NCBI GenBank assembly: GCA_024330215.1
Contig: JANDLU010000033.1
Span: forward strand, 1-32,870
Source of the DNA: Candidatus Gaiellasilicea maunaloa
GTDB lineage: Bacteria > Actinomycetota > Thermoleophilia > Gaiellales > Gaiellaceae
Reading direction: 5' to 3'
DNA length: 32,870 nt
Position 1 is the first letter of the stretch. Every line of letters starts with the position of its first letter. The notes under the pieces are model-generated. The model was not told the origin of the DNA, ran no database searches, and saw only the letters and a program-made list of their open reading frames with translations. This document shows, piece by piece, positions 7,524 through 15,087 of the stretch. The translations under genes were made by a program, and so were the position numbers.

Positions 7524-7541
7524 GGAGCCAACCGCGGCTCC
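7524..7541 (+). terminator. Small hairpin after the membrane protein gene
   Basis: GGAGCC (7524-7529) pairs with GGCTCC (7536-7541) around a 6-nt loop, 9 bp after the stop at 7515. No T-tract follows. Possible rho-assisted terminator. Confidence 0.3.
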
Positions 7542-7697
7542 CCGGGACTGAAAGCGAGGTTCAATGTCGCGCGACGCTGGCGCTTGCGGGAGCCGTCGTC
7601 GAGCGAGCTCGCAGCTGCGCCGGCCCGTTCGGACGCGCACGAGGCTTGTGCGGCCGACGCCAGAGGCTGAACGCGACCGGCACCGTCGCACCGACAA

Positions 7698-8132
7698 GTG
7701 CGCAACCCATTCCCGATGGGCGGCGACTTCCCGTTCCGGACGATCAACGGCAAGACCGGCGAAGCGTCCGGCGGCACCATGAACGTACGCGAGGGTGACC
7801 TCGTGCGGATGCGCGTCTACAACGCATCGAACCGTGAGCACGCCATGCACATGCACGGACACGACATCACGATCGTCTCGCGCAACGGCCATCTCATACC
7901 GAAGCGAGCGCGCCAGGAGATCACGACCTTCAATATCTCCTCCGGCGACTTCGTCGAGCTCGAGTTCCGCGCACGGAATCCCGGCAACTGGATCTTCCAC
8001 TGTCACGTGCCGCACCACACCTCGAACACCATGCTGTCCGGGTACAACGGCTCGCCCATCGGTATGACGCGGATCGTCCATTACGAAGGGTCGCCTGCGG
8101 TTCCGCCCGCATACTTCGCCTTCGCGGGCTGA
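7698..8132 (+). CDS. Single-domain multicopper oxidase piece (C-terminal cupredoxin domain)
   Basis: 144-aa protein corresponding only to the last cupredoxin domain of a multicopper oxidase. The T1 copper set is complete: His48 (HAMHMHGHD), Cys102 and His107 (HCHVPHH), and Met112 ten residues after the Cys. It also carries four trinuclear-site ligands (His51, His53, His101, His103). The HWHG and HSH motifs that supply the other half are missing, as is any signal peptide. The frame is closed by a TGA at 7671-7680 upstream, so the GTG at 7698 is the likely start. Upstream bases 7560-7697 hold no in-frame cupredoxin. It may be a truncated relic or one half of a two-subunit oxidase. It lies next to a DUF4396 gene. 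Confidence 0.65.
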   Translation: MRNPFPMGGDFPFRTINGKTGEASGGTMNVREGDLVRMRVYNASNREHAMHMHGHDITIVSRNGHLIPKRARQEITTFNISSGDFVELEFRARNPGNWIFHCHVPHHTSNTMLSGYNGSPIGMTRIVHYEGSPAVPPAYFAFAG

Positions 8133-8147
8133 CGCCGTAACGAGGGA

Positions 8148-8180
8148 CGCGAGAGCGGGTACGCCAAACCCGCTCTCGCG
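8148..8180. terminator. Bidirectional terminator hairpin
   Basis: A perfect 13-bp inverted repeat, CGCGAGAGCGGGT (8148-8160) and its complement (8168-8180), with a 7-nt loop. It sits between the convergent stops of the oxidase piece and the DUF4396 gene, the expected place for a shared terminator. Confidence 0.75.
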
Positions 8181-8187
8181 CTACCCG

Positions 8188-8661
8188 CTAATGATGCTGG
8201 TGGACGACCGCGTGGCCGCGGCCGCGCTCGATCAGCCAGCGGTTGACCGGATAGGCGACCGCGCCGGCGATCAGGAGCGCGACGGCGAGACTGCCCCAGA
8301 AGAGGAGGTTGTCCAGGTGGGCGTCCATCGCCCCTGGAATCAGGAGCATGATCGCGTTGTCGACGATCTCCATGATCGTGATCGAGATCGTGTCTGCGGC
8401 GAGGGCGACAGGGATCGCAGCCGCGAGCGCGATTCCGCTGCGCAGGAGCGGGATCATCGTCAGCGAGTAGCCGAAGAAGAAGGCGAGCACGACGGCGAGC
8501 GCGATCGTCTGGAAATCGCCCCAACCGAGCGCGGTGCCGATGATCATCCCCAGCACCTCGCCGATCGCGCAGCCGGTCAGGCAGTGCACGGTTGCAGAGA
8601 AGGCGACGCGGTTGAGCGATTGCTCGACGGCGTGGGCGGCGTGCTCGCCGTGCCGATCCAT
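8188..8661 (-). CDS. DUF4396 membrane protein
   Basis: 157-aa membrane protein with DUF4396 features: the His-Cys motif VHCLTGCAIGEVLGM, three or four hydrophobic helices, a DTISITIMEIVDNAIML segment and a C-terminal AYPVNRWLIERG. A His-rich start (DRHGEHAAH) and end (HAVVHQHH) suggest metal binding at the membrane. The same domain forms the N-terminal part of the fused oxidase at 23644-25587, where VHCIAGDATG and AYPVNVWMVARN are the matching motifs. The stop of csoR (8663) is 1 bp from this start, so the two are one transcript. The function of DUF4396 is not established; copper handling is inferred from neighbours. Confidence 0.85.
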   Translation of the reverse strand: MDRHGEHAAHAVEQSLNRVAFSATVHCLTGCAIGEVLGMIIGTALGWGDFQTIALAVVLAFFFGYSLTMIPLLRSGIALAAAIPVALAADTISITIMEIVDNAIMLLIPGAMDAHLDNLLFWGSLAVALLIAGAVAYPVNRWLIERGRGHAVVHQHH

Positions 8662-8662
8662 C

Positions 8663-8959
8663 TCAGGCCTTGACCAGCCGGCCGACGGCGGCCATCAGCT
8701 CGTCCATCCGCTCGGCTTGCGTCTCGCCGGTCGAGCCGACGACGCAGTGGCGGACGTGGTCGTCGAGGAGCCCGAGCGCGACCGCGTCGATCGCCTTTTG
8801 GACGGCGCTGATCTGCGTCAGCACGTCGATGCAGTAGCGGTCGTCCTCGACCATCTTCGCGATCCCGCGCACCTGCCCCTCGATTCGGGCGAGCCGCTTG
8901 CGCAGGGCATCCTTCTCGGCGGAGTAGCCGCGCGTCTCGGTGTTCTCGGTGGTTGTCAT
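8663..8959 (-). CDS. csoR: CsoR-type copper-sensing repressor
   Basis: 98-aa all-helical repressor of the CsoR/RcnR family. Copper ligands match the Mycobacterium tuberculosis CsoR pattern: Cys43 (RYCIDVLTQ), His68 and Cys72 ([10 protein letters not shown]), with the expected spacings of 25 and 4 residues. The conserved [12 protein letters not shown] helix is present. Family members bind DNA when metal-free and release it on Cu(I) binding. The ATG at 8959 is chosen because it starts the family core; upstream codons back to 9010 are not conserved in look. A -10-like TACGAT ends 7 nt before the ATG, suggesting leaderless translation. An inverted repeat in the promoter spacer suggests autoregulation. 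Downstream gene: DUF4396. Confidence 0.92.
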   Translation of the reverse strand: MTTTENTETRGYSAEKDALRKRLARIEGQVRGIAKMVEDDRYCIDVLTQISAVQKAIDAVALGLLDDHVRHCVVGSTGETQAERMDELMAAVGRLVKA

Positions 8960-8972
8960 GCTTCGGATCGTA

Positions 8973-8993
8973 GCATACCCCCTAACGGTATGC
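8973..8993. promoter_or_regulatory. CsoR-type operator at the csoR promoter
   Basis: GCATACC (8973-8979), 7-nt spacer, GGTATGC (8987-8993): a perfect 7-bp inverted repeat. Its central 17 bases are identical to the repeat upstream of copZ at 19132-19148. It lies just upstream of a -10-like TACGAT (minus strand, 8972-8967), where bound repressor would block csoR transcription. Confidence 0.8.
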
Positions 8994-9004
8994 ACGGGCC
9001 GCAT

Positions 9005-9048
9005 TTCCACACGACTTCGAGCGAATTCTCAGGTTCCTCTCAGCAAGG
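9005..9048 (+). promoter_or_regulatory. Four tandem 11-nt response-regulator repeats
   Basis: Contiguous 11-nt units begin TTCCAC (9005), TTCGAG (9016), TCTCAG (9027) and TCTCAG (9038). Direct repeats at 11-nt spacing are typical for OmpR/PhoB-family regulators. They end 17 bp before the regulator's start, so they look like an autoregulatory site. A matching set lies at 11280-11323. Confidence 0.6.
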
Positions 9049-9065
9049 TGTGTTTGGCTCCGACC

Positions 9066-9821
9066 ATGGCGGAGTCAGACGCTGACGCATCGGAACCGAT
9101 GCTCGCAGCAGAAAACGGTCTTGCGGTTGCGGAGGCACGCTCGCGCGTCCTCGTCGTCGACGACGAGGAGAGCATCACCGATCTTGTCGCTACCGCCCTG
9201 GGCTACGAGGGCTTCGAGGTGGAGACCGCGGCCGGGGGGCGCACTGCCCTCGCGCTGGCTACGTCGTTTCGGCCGCACCTGATCGTCCTCGACGTGATGC
9301 TGCCCGACCTCGATGGCTTCGAGGTGCAGCGACGGCTGAAGGCGGATCGGCTGCGCGTCCCGATTCTGTTTCTCACGGCGCGCGATGCGACGGAGGACAA
9401 GGTGCGGGGGTTGACACTGGGCGCCGACGACTACATGACGAAGCCGTTCAGCATCGAGGAGTTGGTCGCGCGCGTGCGCGCGGTGTTGCGCCGGGCCGGC
9501 GAGTCCGAGCCCGATCCACGGCTCGTCTTCTCCGATCTCGAGCTCGACGAGGCGACGCACGAGGTCTGGCGGGGCCGCGAGCTGATCGAGCTGTCGCCAA
9601 CCGAGTTCAACCTGCTGCGGTATCTGCTTCTGAACGCCAGGCGGGTCGTCTCGAAATCGCAGATCATCGACCACGTCTGGCGCTATGACTTCGACGGCGA
9701 CTCGCGCCTGGTCGAGACGTACATCAGCTATCTACGCAGAAAGGTCGATTTCACAGAGCCGAAGCTGATCCATACCGTCCGCGGGGTCGGCTACACGCTG
9801 CGGAAGCCGCGTGACGGATGA
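9066..9821 (+). CDS. OmpR/PhoB-family response regulator
   Basis: 251-aa DNA-binding response regulator. The receiver domain occupies about residues 25-145, with the acidic pocket VVDDEE, phospho-acceptor Asp76 (IVLDVMLPD), Thr in FLTARDA and Lys in DDYMTKPFS. The winged-helix domain follows: LSPTEFNLLRYLLLNA and the recognition region RLVETYISYLRRKVD, ending HTVRGVGYTLR. The ATG at 9066 is used; a GTG at 9048 in the same frame is less likely because it falls inside the repeat array. Its stop overlaps the sensor kinase start (ATGA). Tandem repeats before this gene and before the downstream lipoprotein gene suggest it controls itself and the MacB-type export locus. Confidence 0.93.
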   Translation: MAESDADASEPMLAAENGLAVAEARSRVLVVDDEESITDLVATALGYEGFEVETAAGGRTALALATSFRPHLIVLDVMLPDLDGFEVQRRLKADRLRVPILFLTARDATEDKVRGLTLGADDYMTKPFSIEELVARVRAVLRRAGESEPDPRLVFSDLELDEATHEVWRGRELIELSPTEFNLLRYLLLNARRVVSKSQIIDHVWRYDFDGDSRLVETYISYLRRKVDFTEPKLIHTVRGVGYTLRKPRDG

Positions 9822-11257
9822 CGTTGCGGGCGCGCATCGTCCTGACGACCGTCTCGCTGGCGGGAGTCGGCCTTGCCATTGCCGGCGTTGCCACCTACTA
9901 CTTCCTGGGCTCGTTCCTGACCAACCGCCTCGACGAGCAGCTCGAGGGCGCATCACGGCCGGTAGCGGCGGCCCTCCTGACGGGCGTCCAGCACGAGCAG
10001 CTCGAGACCGCACAGGCGGAAGAGCCGGGTCACCTGCCGGGCGGCGTGTACGGCGCCCTTCTCGACGCCAAGGGTCGCGTGGTCGACGACGTCAGCTTCA
10101 ACCTCGGCGAGCAGGCACGAGCGCGGCCGCGCCTACCAGGTGATCTCCCCAGCGTTCGCGGCGTCTCGGGCGCGGCCGATCCGGTCACAACCGACGCCGT
10201 TGCCGGCTCGACCAGTTTCCGGTTGCTGGCATTGGCGCTCGGCGACGGGCGCACAGTGGTCGTAGCGATGCCGTTGAGGGACGTGGCGACGACCCAACGC
10301 CGCCTGCTCTTGATCGAAGGGGCAGTGACCGCGCTGGTCCTCCTCGCGATCGGCGTAGCCGCCATGTGGCTGACGCGCCTCGAGCTGCGTCCGCTCGAGC
10401 GCATGAGCGAGACGGCGGACGCGATCGCCGACGGCGACCTCTCGCAGCGGGTCGTGCCCGACGACAAGCGCACCGAGGTCGGTCGGCTCGGCGGGGCGCT
10501 CAACCGCATGCTGGCGCAGATCGAGCACGCTTTCGAGGAGCGGATGGCGTCGGAGGAACGGCTGCGCCGGTTCGTCGCCGACGCCTCGCACGAGCTACGC
10601 ACCCCGGTTACGTCGATCCGCGGCTTCGCCGAGCTGTTTCGCCGCGGCGCCGCCGACCGACCCGACGATCTCGCGAACGTCATGTGGCGTATCGAGAAAG
10701 AGGGTGCGCGCATGGGCCAGCTCGTCGACGAGCTGTTGCTCCTCGCCCGACTCGATCAAGGGCTGCCGCTCGAGCAGGACCCGGTCGACCTTCGTGAGGT
10801 GGTCGCGGCGGCAGTCGAGGCCGCCCGCGCGACCGAGCCGGACCGTCCGCTCGACCTCGTTGCGCCCGCGCCCGTCGTCGTTCGTGGCGACGACCTGCGG
10901 CTGCGTCAGGTGGCCGACAACCTGATCGCCAACGCCCGCATCCACACGCCGGCGGCGACGGCGGTGCACGTTCGGGTCGGCGCCGAAAACGGGCAGGCGG
11001 TACTCGAGGTCGTCGACGATGGGCCGGGGATCGCGCCGGCGGCTGCGGCGCGGATCTTCGAGCGCTTCTACCGCGTCGAACAGTCGCGCTCGCGTCGGGT
11101 CGCCGGTGCGGGCCTCGGGCTCGCGATCGTCAGGTCGGTCGTCGAGGCTCACGGCGGCACGATCACGCACCGAGCCGGCGAGCAGCGCGGCTCCGTCTTC
11201 CGCGTCACGCTGCCACGCGGCGAGCACGACGACGATGGCAAGCTCACGCTGGCCTGA
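9818..11257 (+). CDS. Sensor histidine kinase
   Basis: 479-aa membrane sensor kinase partnered with the preceding regulator. TM1 is near residues 8-30 (IVLTTVSLAGVGLAIAGV), then an extracytoplasmic sensor of about 130 residues. TM2 (AVTALVLLAIGVAAMWL) leads to a HAMP domain. The dimerisation/phosphotransfer motif is DASHELRTPVTS with phospho-His at about residue 258. The ATPase domain shows the N box (DNLIANARIHT), a G1-type DDGPGIAP, an F-type FERFYRVE and G2 GAGLGLAIV. No recognisable ligand fold is seen in the sensor. It overlaps the regulator by 4 bp. The signal may be envelope stress, given the regulated efflux locus, but that is inference. Confidence 0.92.
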   Translation: MTLRARIVLTTVSLAGVGLAIAGVATYYFLGSFLTNRLDEQLEGASRPVAAALLTGVQHEQLETAQAEEPGHLPGGVYGALLDAKGRVVDDVSFNLGEQARARPRLPGDLPSVRGVSGAADPVTTDAVAGSTSFRLLALALGDGRTVVVAMPLRDVATTQRRLLLIEGAVTALVLLAIGVAAMWLTRLELRPLERMSETADAIADGDLSQRVVPDDKRTEVGRLGGALNRMLAQIEHAFEERMASEERLRRFVADASHELRTPVTSIRGFAELFRRGAADRPDDLANVMWRIEKEGARMGQLVDELLLLARLDQGLPLEQDPVDLREVVAAAVEAARATEPDRPLDLVAPAPVVVRGDDLRLRQVADNLIANARIHTPAATAVHVRVGAENGQAVLEVVDDGPGIAPAAAARIFERFYRVEQSRSRRVAGAGLGLAIVRSVVEAHGGTITHRAGEQRGSVFRVTLPRGEHDDDGKLTLA

Positions 11258-11279
11258 GAGCGAACGCCCGGGCGCCGAT

Positions 11280-11323
11280 TCTCGCCCATTTCTCACGCCG
11301 TTCCCAGCCTGCTTCCAGGCCGT
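11280..11323 (+). promoter_or_regulatory. Four tandem 11-nt response-regulator repeats before the efflux operon
   Basis: Contiguous 11-nt units begin TCTCGC (11280), TCTCAC (11291), TCCCAG (11302) and TTCCAG (11313), matching the TYYCAS consensus of the 9005-9048 array. They lie 77 bp before the lipoprotein start. No clear -35/-10 is visible in between. Confidence 0.6.
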
Positions 11324-11399
11324 CGCGTCAGCCTTGGGTCAACCAGGCAACGACGCGGTTCGCGTCGCATGCCGCAAAAAACAGACGAAGGAGTGGGCG

Positions 11400-12005
11400 T
11401 TGATCAGGTCACACCAGAGGAGAGGTTCGCGGCACTCGCTCGTGCTGGCGGCGGTCGCACTTGCGTTGGTGACGCTGGCTCTGCTGGCCAGCGGCTGCGG
11501 CGGAAGCGAAGAGGGCGATGCCGTCGCCGCTGCCGATCCGACGGCGCAGACGACGACCGAGGCGGCAGGTGCTGCCGTTGACGAGCAGGACCCCGAGCAG
11601 GCGCTGCTCGAGTTCGCGCAGTGCATGCGCGACAACGGCATTCCGGACTTTCCCGATCCGGTCGCCAGAACTGACGGCAGCTTCGGCTTCGACCGGCCGC
11701 CGGCCGGCACCGACTTCCAAGCATGGAATCGCGTCGCGGGAGGGCCGTGCAGCGAACGCCTAGCCGACGCCGGCTTGACGATCGGCGGCGGTCAAAGCCA
11801 AAGCCAAGACGACGCGTCGCAGGCCGAGCGCCAGGACTCGCTACTGGCCTTCGCAAAGTGCATGCGGGGCGAGGGCGTCAAGGTACCCGACCCCGACCCG
11901 AACGACCCACTCGGCGCCCTGCACGGCCTCGACCAGCAGTCGCCGACCGTCCAGGCGGCGATGAGCAAGTGCCAGCCGCTGCTCGCCGGAGCGTTCGGAC
12001 ATTGA
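11400..12005 (+). CDS. Paired-cysteine lipoprotein of a MacB-type efflux locus
   Basis: 201-aa lipoprotein of unknown function. The signal peptide ends at LLASGCGGSEE (lipobox). The mature protein holds two related half-repeats: FAQCMRDNGIPDFPDP with a later GGPCSERL, and FAKCMRGEGVKVPDPDP with a later MSKCQPLL. This gives a CMRxxG...PDP...C pattern twice and two possible disulfides. The TTG at 11400 is chosen because AAGGAG lies 6 nt upstream and it opens the basic n-region. The stop overlaps the next start (TTGA). Proteins of this pattern recur beside actinobacterial MacB-like exporters; a role as substrate-binding or assembly partner is inference. Confidence 0.8.
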   Translation: MIRSHQRRGSRHSLVLAAVALALVTLALLASGCGGSEEGDAVAAADPTAQTTTEAAGAAVDEQDPEQALLEFAQCMRDNGIPDFPDPVARTDGSFGFDRPPAGTDFQAWNRVAGGPCSERLADAGLTIGGGQSQSQDDASQAERQDSLLAFAKCMRGEGVKVPDPDPNDPLGALHGLDQQSPTVQAAMSKCQPLLAGAFGH

Positions 12006-13144
12006 GCCCGCAAGCGACGACGACCGCCTCGCCCGCACAAGGCGACAGTGGCACGGCCGCCGTCGAGGGCGGTCGGCGGCGGCGCGTGCTTGTCGCCGCG
12101 GTTGCCGGCGTCTGCGCTGTGACCGCAGCCGTCGTCGTTGCCGTCGTCGTCTCCGGCGATGACGAGGCGAGCGGGCAGAGAACCGCCGCGACGGCGACGG
12201 CGACCGCTGGGGTCGTCCGGCGCGACCTCATCCAGCGTGACACGATCCAGGGGACGCTGACGTATACGGACGGTCGCAACGTGCCGAATTACCGGCAGGG
12301 AACGGTCACGCTGCTGCCGGCCGAAGGGGCGACGCTCGCGCGTGGCGACGTCCTCTACCGAGTCGATACGAAGCCGGTCGTTCTCTTCGACGGCGCGCAT
12401 CCGGCCTGGCGTGCGCTCGCCGAAGGCGTTGCCGGCGGCGACGACGTGCGCCAGCTCGAGGTCAACCTGCGCGCGCTCGGCTACGACGAAGGCGGCGACA
12501 TGACGATCGACAACGTCTTCGGCTCGACGACCCGCGCAGCCGTCGAGCGCTGGCAAGAGGACCATGCCGTCGACGCCACCGGCGTCGTGATGCTCGGGGA
12601 CGTCGTGTTCCTGCCCGGGAAGCGCCGAGTCGGGACTCTGCGCGCTGCCGTCGGCGATCGTGTTCGTGGCGGCCAGTCGCTCATGGCGACGACGGCCACG
12701 TCGCGCGTCGTCAACGCGGACATCGAGGCGAGCAGGCAAGGCGACGTCAATGTCGGCGACGGGGTGATCGTCGACCTGCTGAACGGCACGACTGCGAAGG
12801 GGACGATTGCCGAGGTCGGTCAGGTGGCGAAGACGGCGACCGCGAACGGCAACACGACCTCGACGATCGCGCTCGACGTACGCCTCGAGCAGCCGGGCAT
12901 CGCCGGTCGACTCGACCAAGCGCCGGTCGAGGTGGACATCACGAACGAACGCGCGAACGACGTCCTGGCAGTTCCTGTGACCGCGCTGCTCGGCCTGCGC
13001 GGCGGCGGCTACGGCGTCGAGGTGATGCGCGGCGGCGTGCCGACAGTGATCGAGGTCGAGCCGGGCATCTACTCCGACGGCGGCTATGTCGAGATCGAGA
13101 GCGGCGCGCTCGAGGAGGGCGACAAGGTCGTGGTACCGGTATGA
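12002..13144 (+). CDS. Membrane-fusion adaptor with peptidoglycan-binding domain
   Basis: 380-aa HlyD/MacA-like adaptor. One membrane anchor (RVLVAAVAGVCAVTAAVVVA, after a short cytoplasmic tail) is followed by an extracytoplasmic part. Near residues 155-200 lies a PG_binding_1-type domain: DVRQLEVNLRALGYD, then FGSTTRAAVERWQEDH. Lipoyl/beta-barrel-like strands follow (VGDRVRGGQSLMA, VGDGVIVDLLNGTTAKGTI), then a membrane-proximal part with VLAVPVTALLG. In Gram-positive bacteria such adaptors link MacB-type transporters to the wall. The TTG at 12002 overlaps the lipoprotein stop; the 3' end overlaps the ATPase start. Antisense open frames across this gene are ignored. Confidence 0.88.
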   Translation: MSPQATTTASPAQGDSGTAAVEGGRRRRVLVAAVAGVCAVTAAVVVAVVVSGDDEASGQRTAATATATAGVVRRDLIQRDTIQGTLTYTDGRNVPNYRQGTVTLLPAEGATLARGDVLYRVDTKPVVLFDGAHPAWRALAEGVAGGDDVRQLEVNLRALGYDEGGDMTIDNVFGSTTRAAVERWQEDHAVDATGVVMLGDVVFLPGKRRVGTLRAAVGDRVRGGQSLMATTATSRVVNADIEASRQGDVNVGDGVIVDLLNGTTAKGTIAEVGQVAKTATANGNTTSTIALDVRLEQPGIAGRLDQAPVEVDITNERANDVLAVPVTALLGLRGGGYGVEVMRGGVPTVIEVEPGIYSDGGYVEIESGALEEGDKVVVPV

Positions 13145-13869
13145 GCTTGCTTGGCTCGCCGGCACCCGCGGACACTACGGACCGTCGAAACGCGTACGTG
13201 CTCGAGCTGCGCGGCGTGACCAAGGTCTACGCGGGCGGTGTGACGGCACTCGCGGGTGTCGACCTGGCGATCGCCGCCGGCGAGCTCGTTGCCATCGTCG
13301 GCCCGTCAGGATCGGGTAAGTCGACGCTGCTGCACGTCATCGGCACCCTCGACCGGCCGACCTCGGGCGAGGTCTGGATCGACGGCCACTCGACCGCCGC
13401 CCTCGACGACCAGCAGCTCGCGTCGCTGCGGGCGCAGGCAATCGGCTTCGTCTTCCAGCAGTTCTTCCTGCTCGACGGGATGAGCGCGCTCGAGAACGTC
13501 GCGACCGCGCTGCTCTACACAGGCACGCGCGCCGGCGAACGACGCCGGCTGGCCCGCGAGCTGCTCGAGCGAGTCGGCCTCGGCCACCGCCTCCACCAGC
13601 TGCCGCACAAGCTGTCGGGCGGCGAGCGCCAGCGCGTGGCGATCGCCCGCGCGCTCCTGGGCCGGCCGGCGATCGTGCTCGCGGACGAGCCGACCGGCAA
13701 TCTGGACACCCGCACGGGCGCCGAGATCCTGGCGTTGCTGGAGGAACTGAACCGGGATGGGGCGACGATCCTGGTGATCACGCACGAGCGCGAGGTCGCC
13801 GACGCCTGTCGCCGCCAGGTCGCCGTCCGCGACGGACGGATCGAACACGACAGCGCCGGCGAAGCGTGA
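13141..13869 (+). CDS. MacB/LolD-type ABC transporter ATPase
   Basis: 242-aa ATPase that powers the partner FtsX-type permease. Walker A is GPSGSGKST, the Q-loop is FVFQQFFLLDGMSALENV, the signature LSGGERQRVAIARALL, Walker B VLADEPTGNLD and the switch His ITHERE. The N-terminus has about 15 extra residues before LELRGVTKVY. The ATG at 13141 overlaps the adaptor's stop (ATGA) and its own stop overlaps the permease start. All five genes from the regulator on are on one strand with minimal spacing, apart from the gap that holds the second repeat array. Exported substrate is unknown. Confidence 0.95.
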   Translation: MSLLGSPAPADTTDRRNAYVLELRGVTKVYAGGVTALAGVDLAIAAGELVAIVGPSGSGKSTLLHVIGTLDRPTSGEVWIDGHSTAALDDQQLASLRAQAIGFVFQQFFLLDGMSALENVATALLYTGTRAGERRRLARELLERVGLGHRLHQLPHKLSGGERQRVAIARALLGRPAIVLADEPTGNLDTRTGAEILALLEELNRDGATILVITHEREVADACRRQVAVRDGRIEHDSAGEA

Positions 13870-15065
13870 TGGAGCTCGCGCCCAACCGCCTCCTCCCGGG
13901 TGACGTCCTCCGCGCCGGCTCGATCGGTCTGCGCACGCGCCGACTGCGAGCGGTGCTCTCGGCACTCGGGATTGCGATCGGGATCGCCTCGATGGTCGGC
14001 GTGCTCGGGATCTCCGAGTCCAGCAAGGCCGATCTCCTGGCGCAGCTCGACCGCCTGGGCACGAACCTGCTCACGGTCACACCGGGGCAGTCGGTGTTCG
14101 GCGAGCCGGCGACGCTGCCCGAGGTCGCGCCTCGGATGATCGGCCGCATCGCGGCGGTCGAGGAGGTCGCATCCGTGCGCACGATCGCCGGTGCCAGCGT
14201 CCGGCGAACCCCGTATATCCCGATCGAGGAGACGAATGGGATCGGGGTCTCGGCCACCGACACCAACCTGCTTGCGACGTTGAACGGAACCCTCGAGGAG
14301 GGCGTCTTCCTGAACGCGGCGACGGTGCGGAACCCCGTCGTCGTCCTGGGCTCGGTCGCTGCCGAGCGGCTCGGCATCGCCGGGGTTGGCGCCGGCCTTC
14401 GCCTCTACATCTCCGGCCGCTGGTTCACCGTTGCCGGAGTCCTCGAAGAGCTCCCGCTGGCGCCGACCATCGACCGCTCGGCCCTGATCGGCTACCCGAT
14501 CGCCGGCGAGCTTCTCGGCGCCGGTCAGGACGCCACCAGCATCCATGTCCGCACCGACCCTGGCACCCTCGCGGACGTCCGTGGGGTGCTGCCGAGGACG
14601 AGCAACCCTGAGAATCCGGACGAGCTCTCGGTCTCACGACCGTCGGACGTGATCGAGGCGCGTGCGGCGGCGAAGTCCGCATACACGTCGCTCTTCCTTG
14701 GCCTCGGCGCGATCGCGCTCCTGGTCGGTGGCGTCGGCATCGCCAACGTCATGGTCATCTCCGTCCTCGAACGCCGCTCGGAGATCGGTCTCCGGCGCGC
14801 CCTCGGCGCCGGCAAGCGCCACATCTCCCTGCAGTTTCTGACCGAGTCGCTGCTGCTGGCGACGATCGGCGGCGTCGCAGGCGCGCTGATCGGGACGCTG
14901 ATCACCGTCGGCTACGCCTGGAGCCGTGGCTGGTCGGTCGCCGTGCCTGCCTATGCGCCCGCGGGCGGCCTGATCGCAGCGCTCCTGATCGGCGCCGTCG
15001 CCGGGCTCTACCCGGCCGTCCGCGCCGCTCGCCTGTCGCCGACCGACGCCCTGAGGTCCGTCTGA
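13866..15065 (+). CDS. MacB-like ABC permease (FtsX domain)
   Basis: 399-aa permease. TM1 lies near residues 27-52 (AVLSALGIAIGIASMVGVLG), followed by a large extracytoplasmic MacB_PCD domain of about 210 residues. The C-terminal FtsX core has three helices: LFLGLGAIALLVGGVGIANV with MVISVLERRSEIGLRRALGA, then LLLATIGGVAGALIGTLI, then GGLIAALLIGAVAGLYPAVR. The motif RRALGAGKRHI is family-typical. The GTG at 13866 is immediately followed by an ATG at 13869 and either could be used; both overlap the ATPase stop. The gene ends the efflux operon, 22 bp before the YciI-like gene. Confidence 0.93.
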   Translation: MMELAPNRLLPGDVLRAGSIGLRTRRLRAVLSALGIAIGIASMVGVLGISESSKADLLAQLDRLGTNLLTVTPGQSVFGEPATLPEVAPRMIGRIAAVEEVASVRTIAGASVRRTPYIPIEETNGIGVSATDTNLLATLNGTLEEGVFLNAATVRNPVVVLGSVAAERLGIAGVGAGLRLYISGRWFTVAGVLEELPLAPTIDRSALIGYPIAGELLGAGQDATSIHVRTDPGTLADVRGVLPRTSNPENPDELSVSRPSDVIEARAAAKSAYTSLFLGLGAIALLVGGVGIANVMVISVLERRSEIGLRRALGAGKRHISLQFLTESLLLATIGGVAGALIGTLITVGYAWSRGWSVAVPAYAPAGGLIAALLIGAVAGLYPAVRAARLSPTDALRSV

Positions 15066-15087
15066 TGTCCGCACCAAGGAAGGGAAC

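Noticed and set aside
7560-7697. Missing N-terminal part of the multicopper oxidase upstream of the lone domain
   Set aside because: No frame shows HWHG or HSH motifs; the in-frame sequence has a stop near 7675.
11792-13165. 457-aa minus-strand open frame opposite the adaptor gene
   Set aside because: High-GC shadow frame. The plus-strand adaptor has a membrane anchor, a peptidoglycan-binding domain and overlaps with both neighbours.
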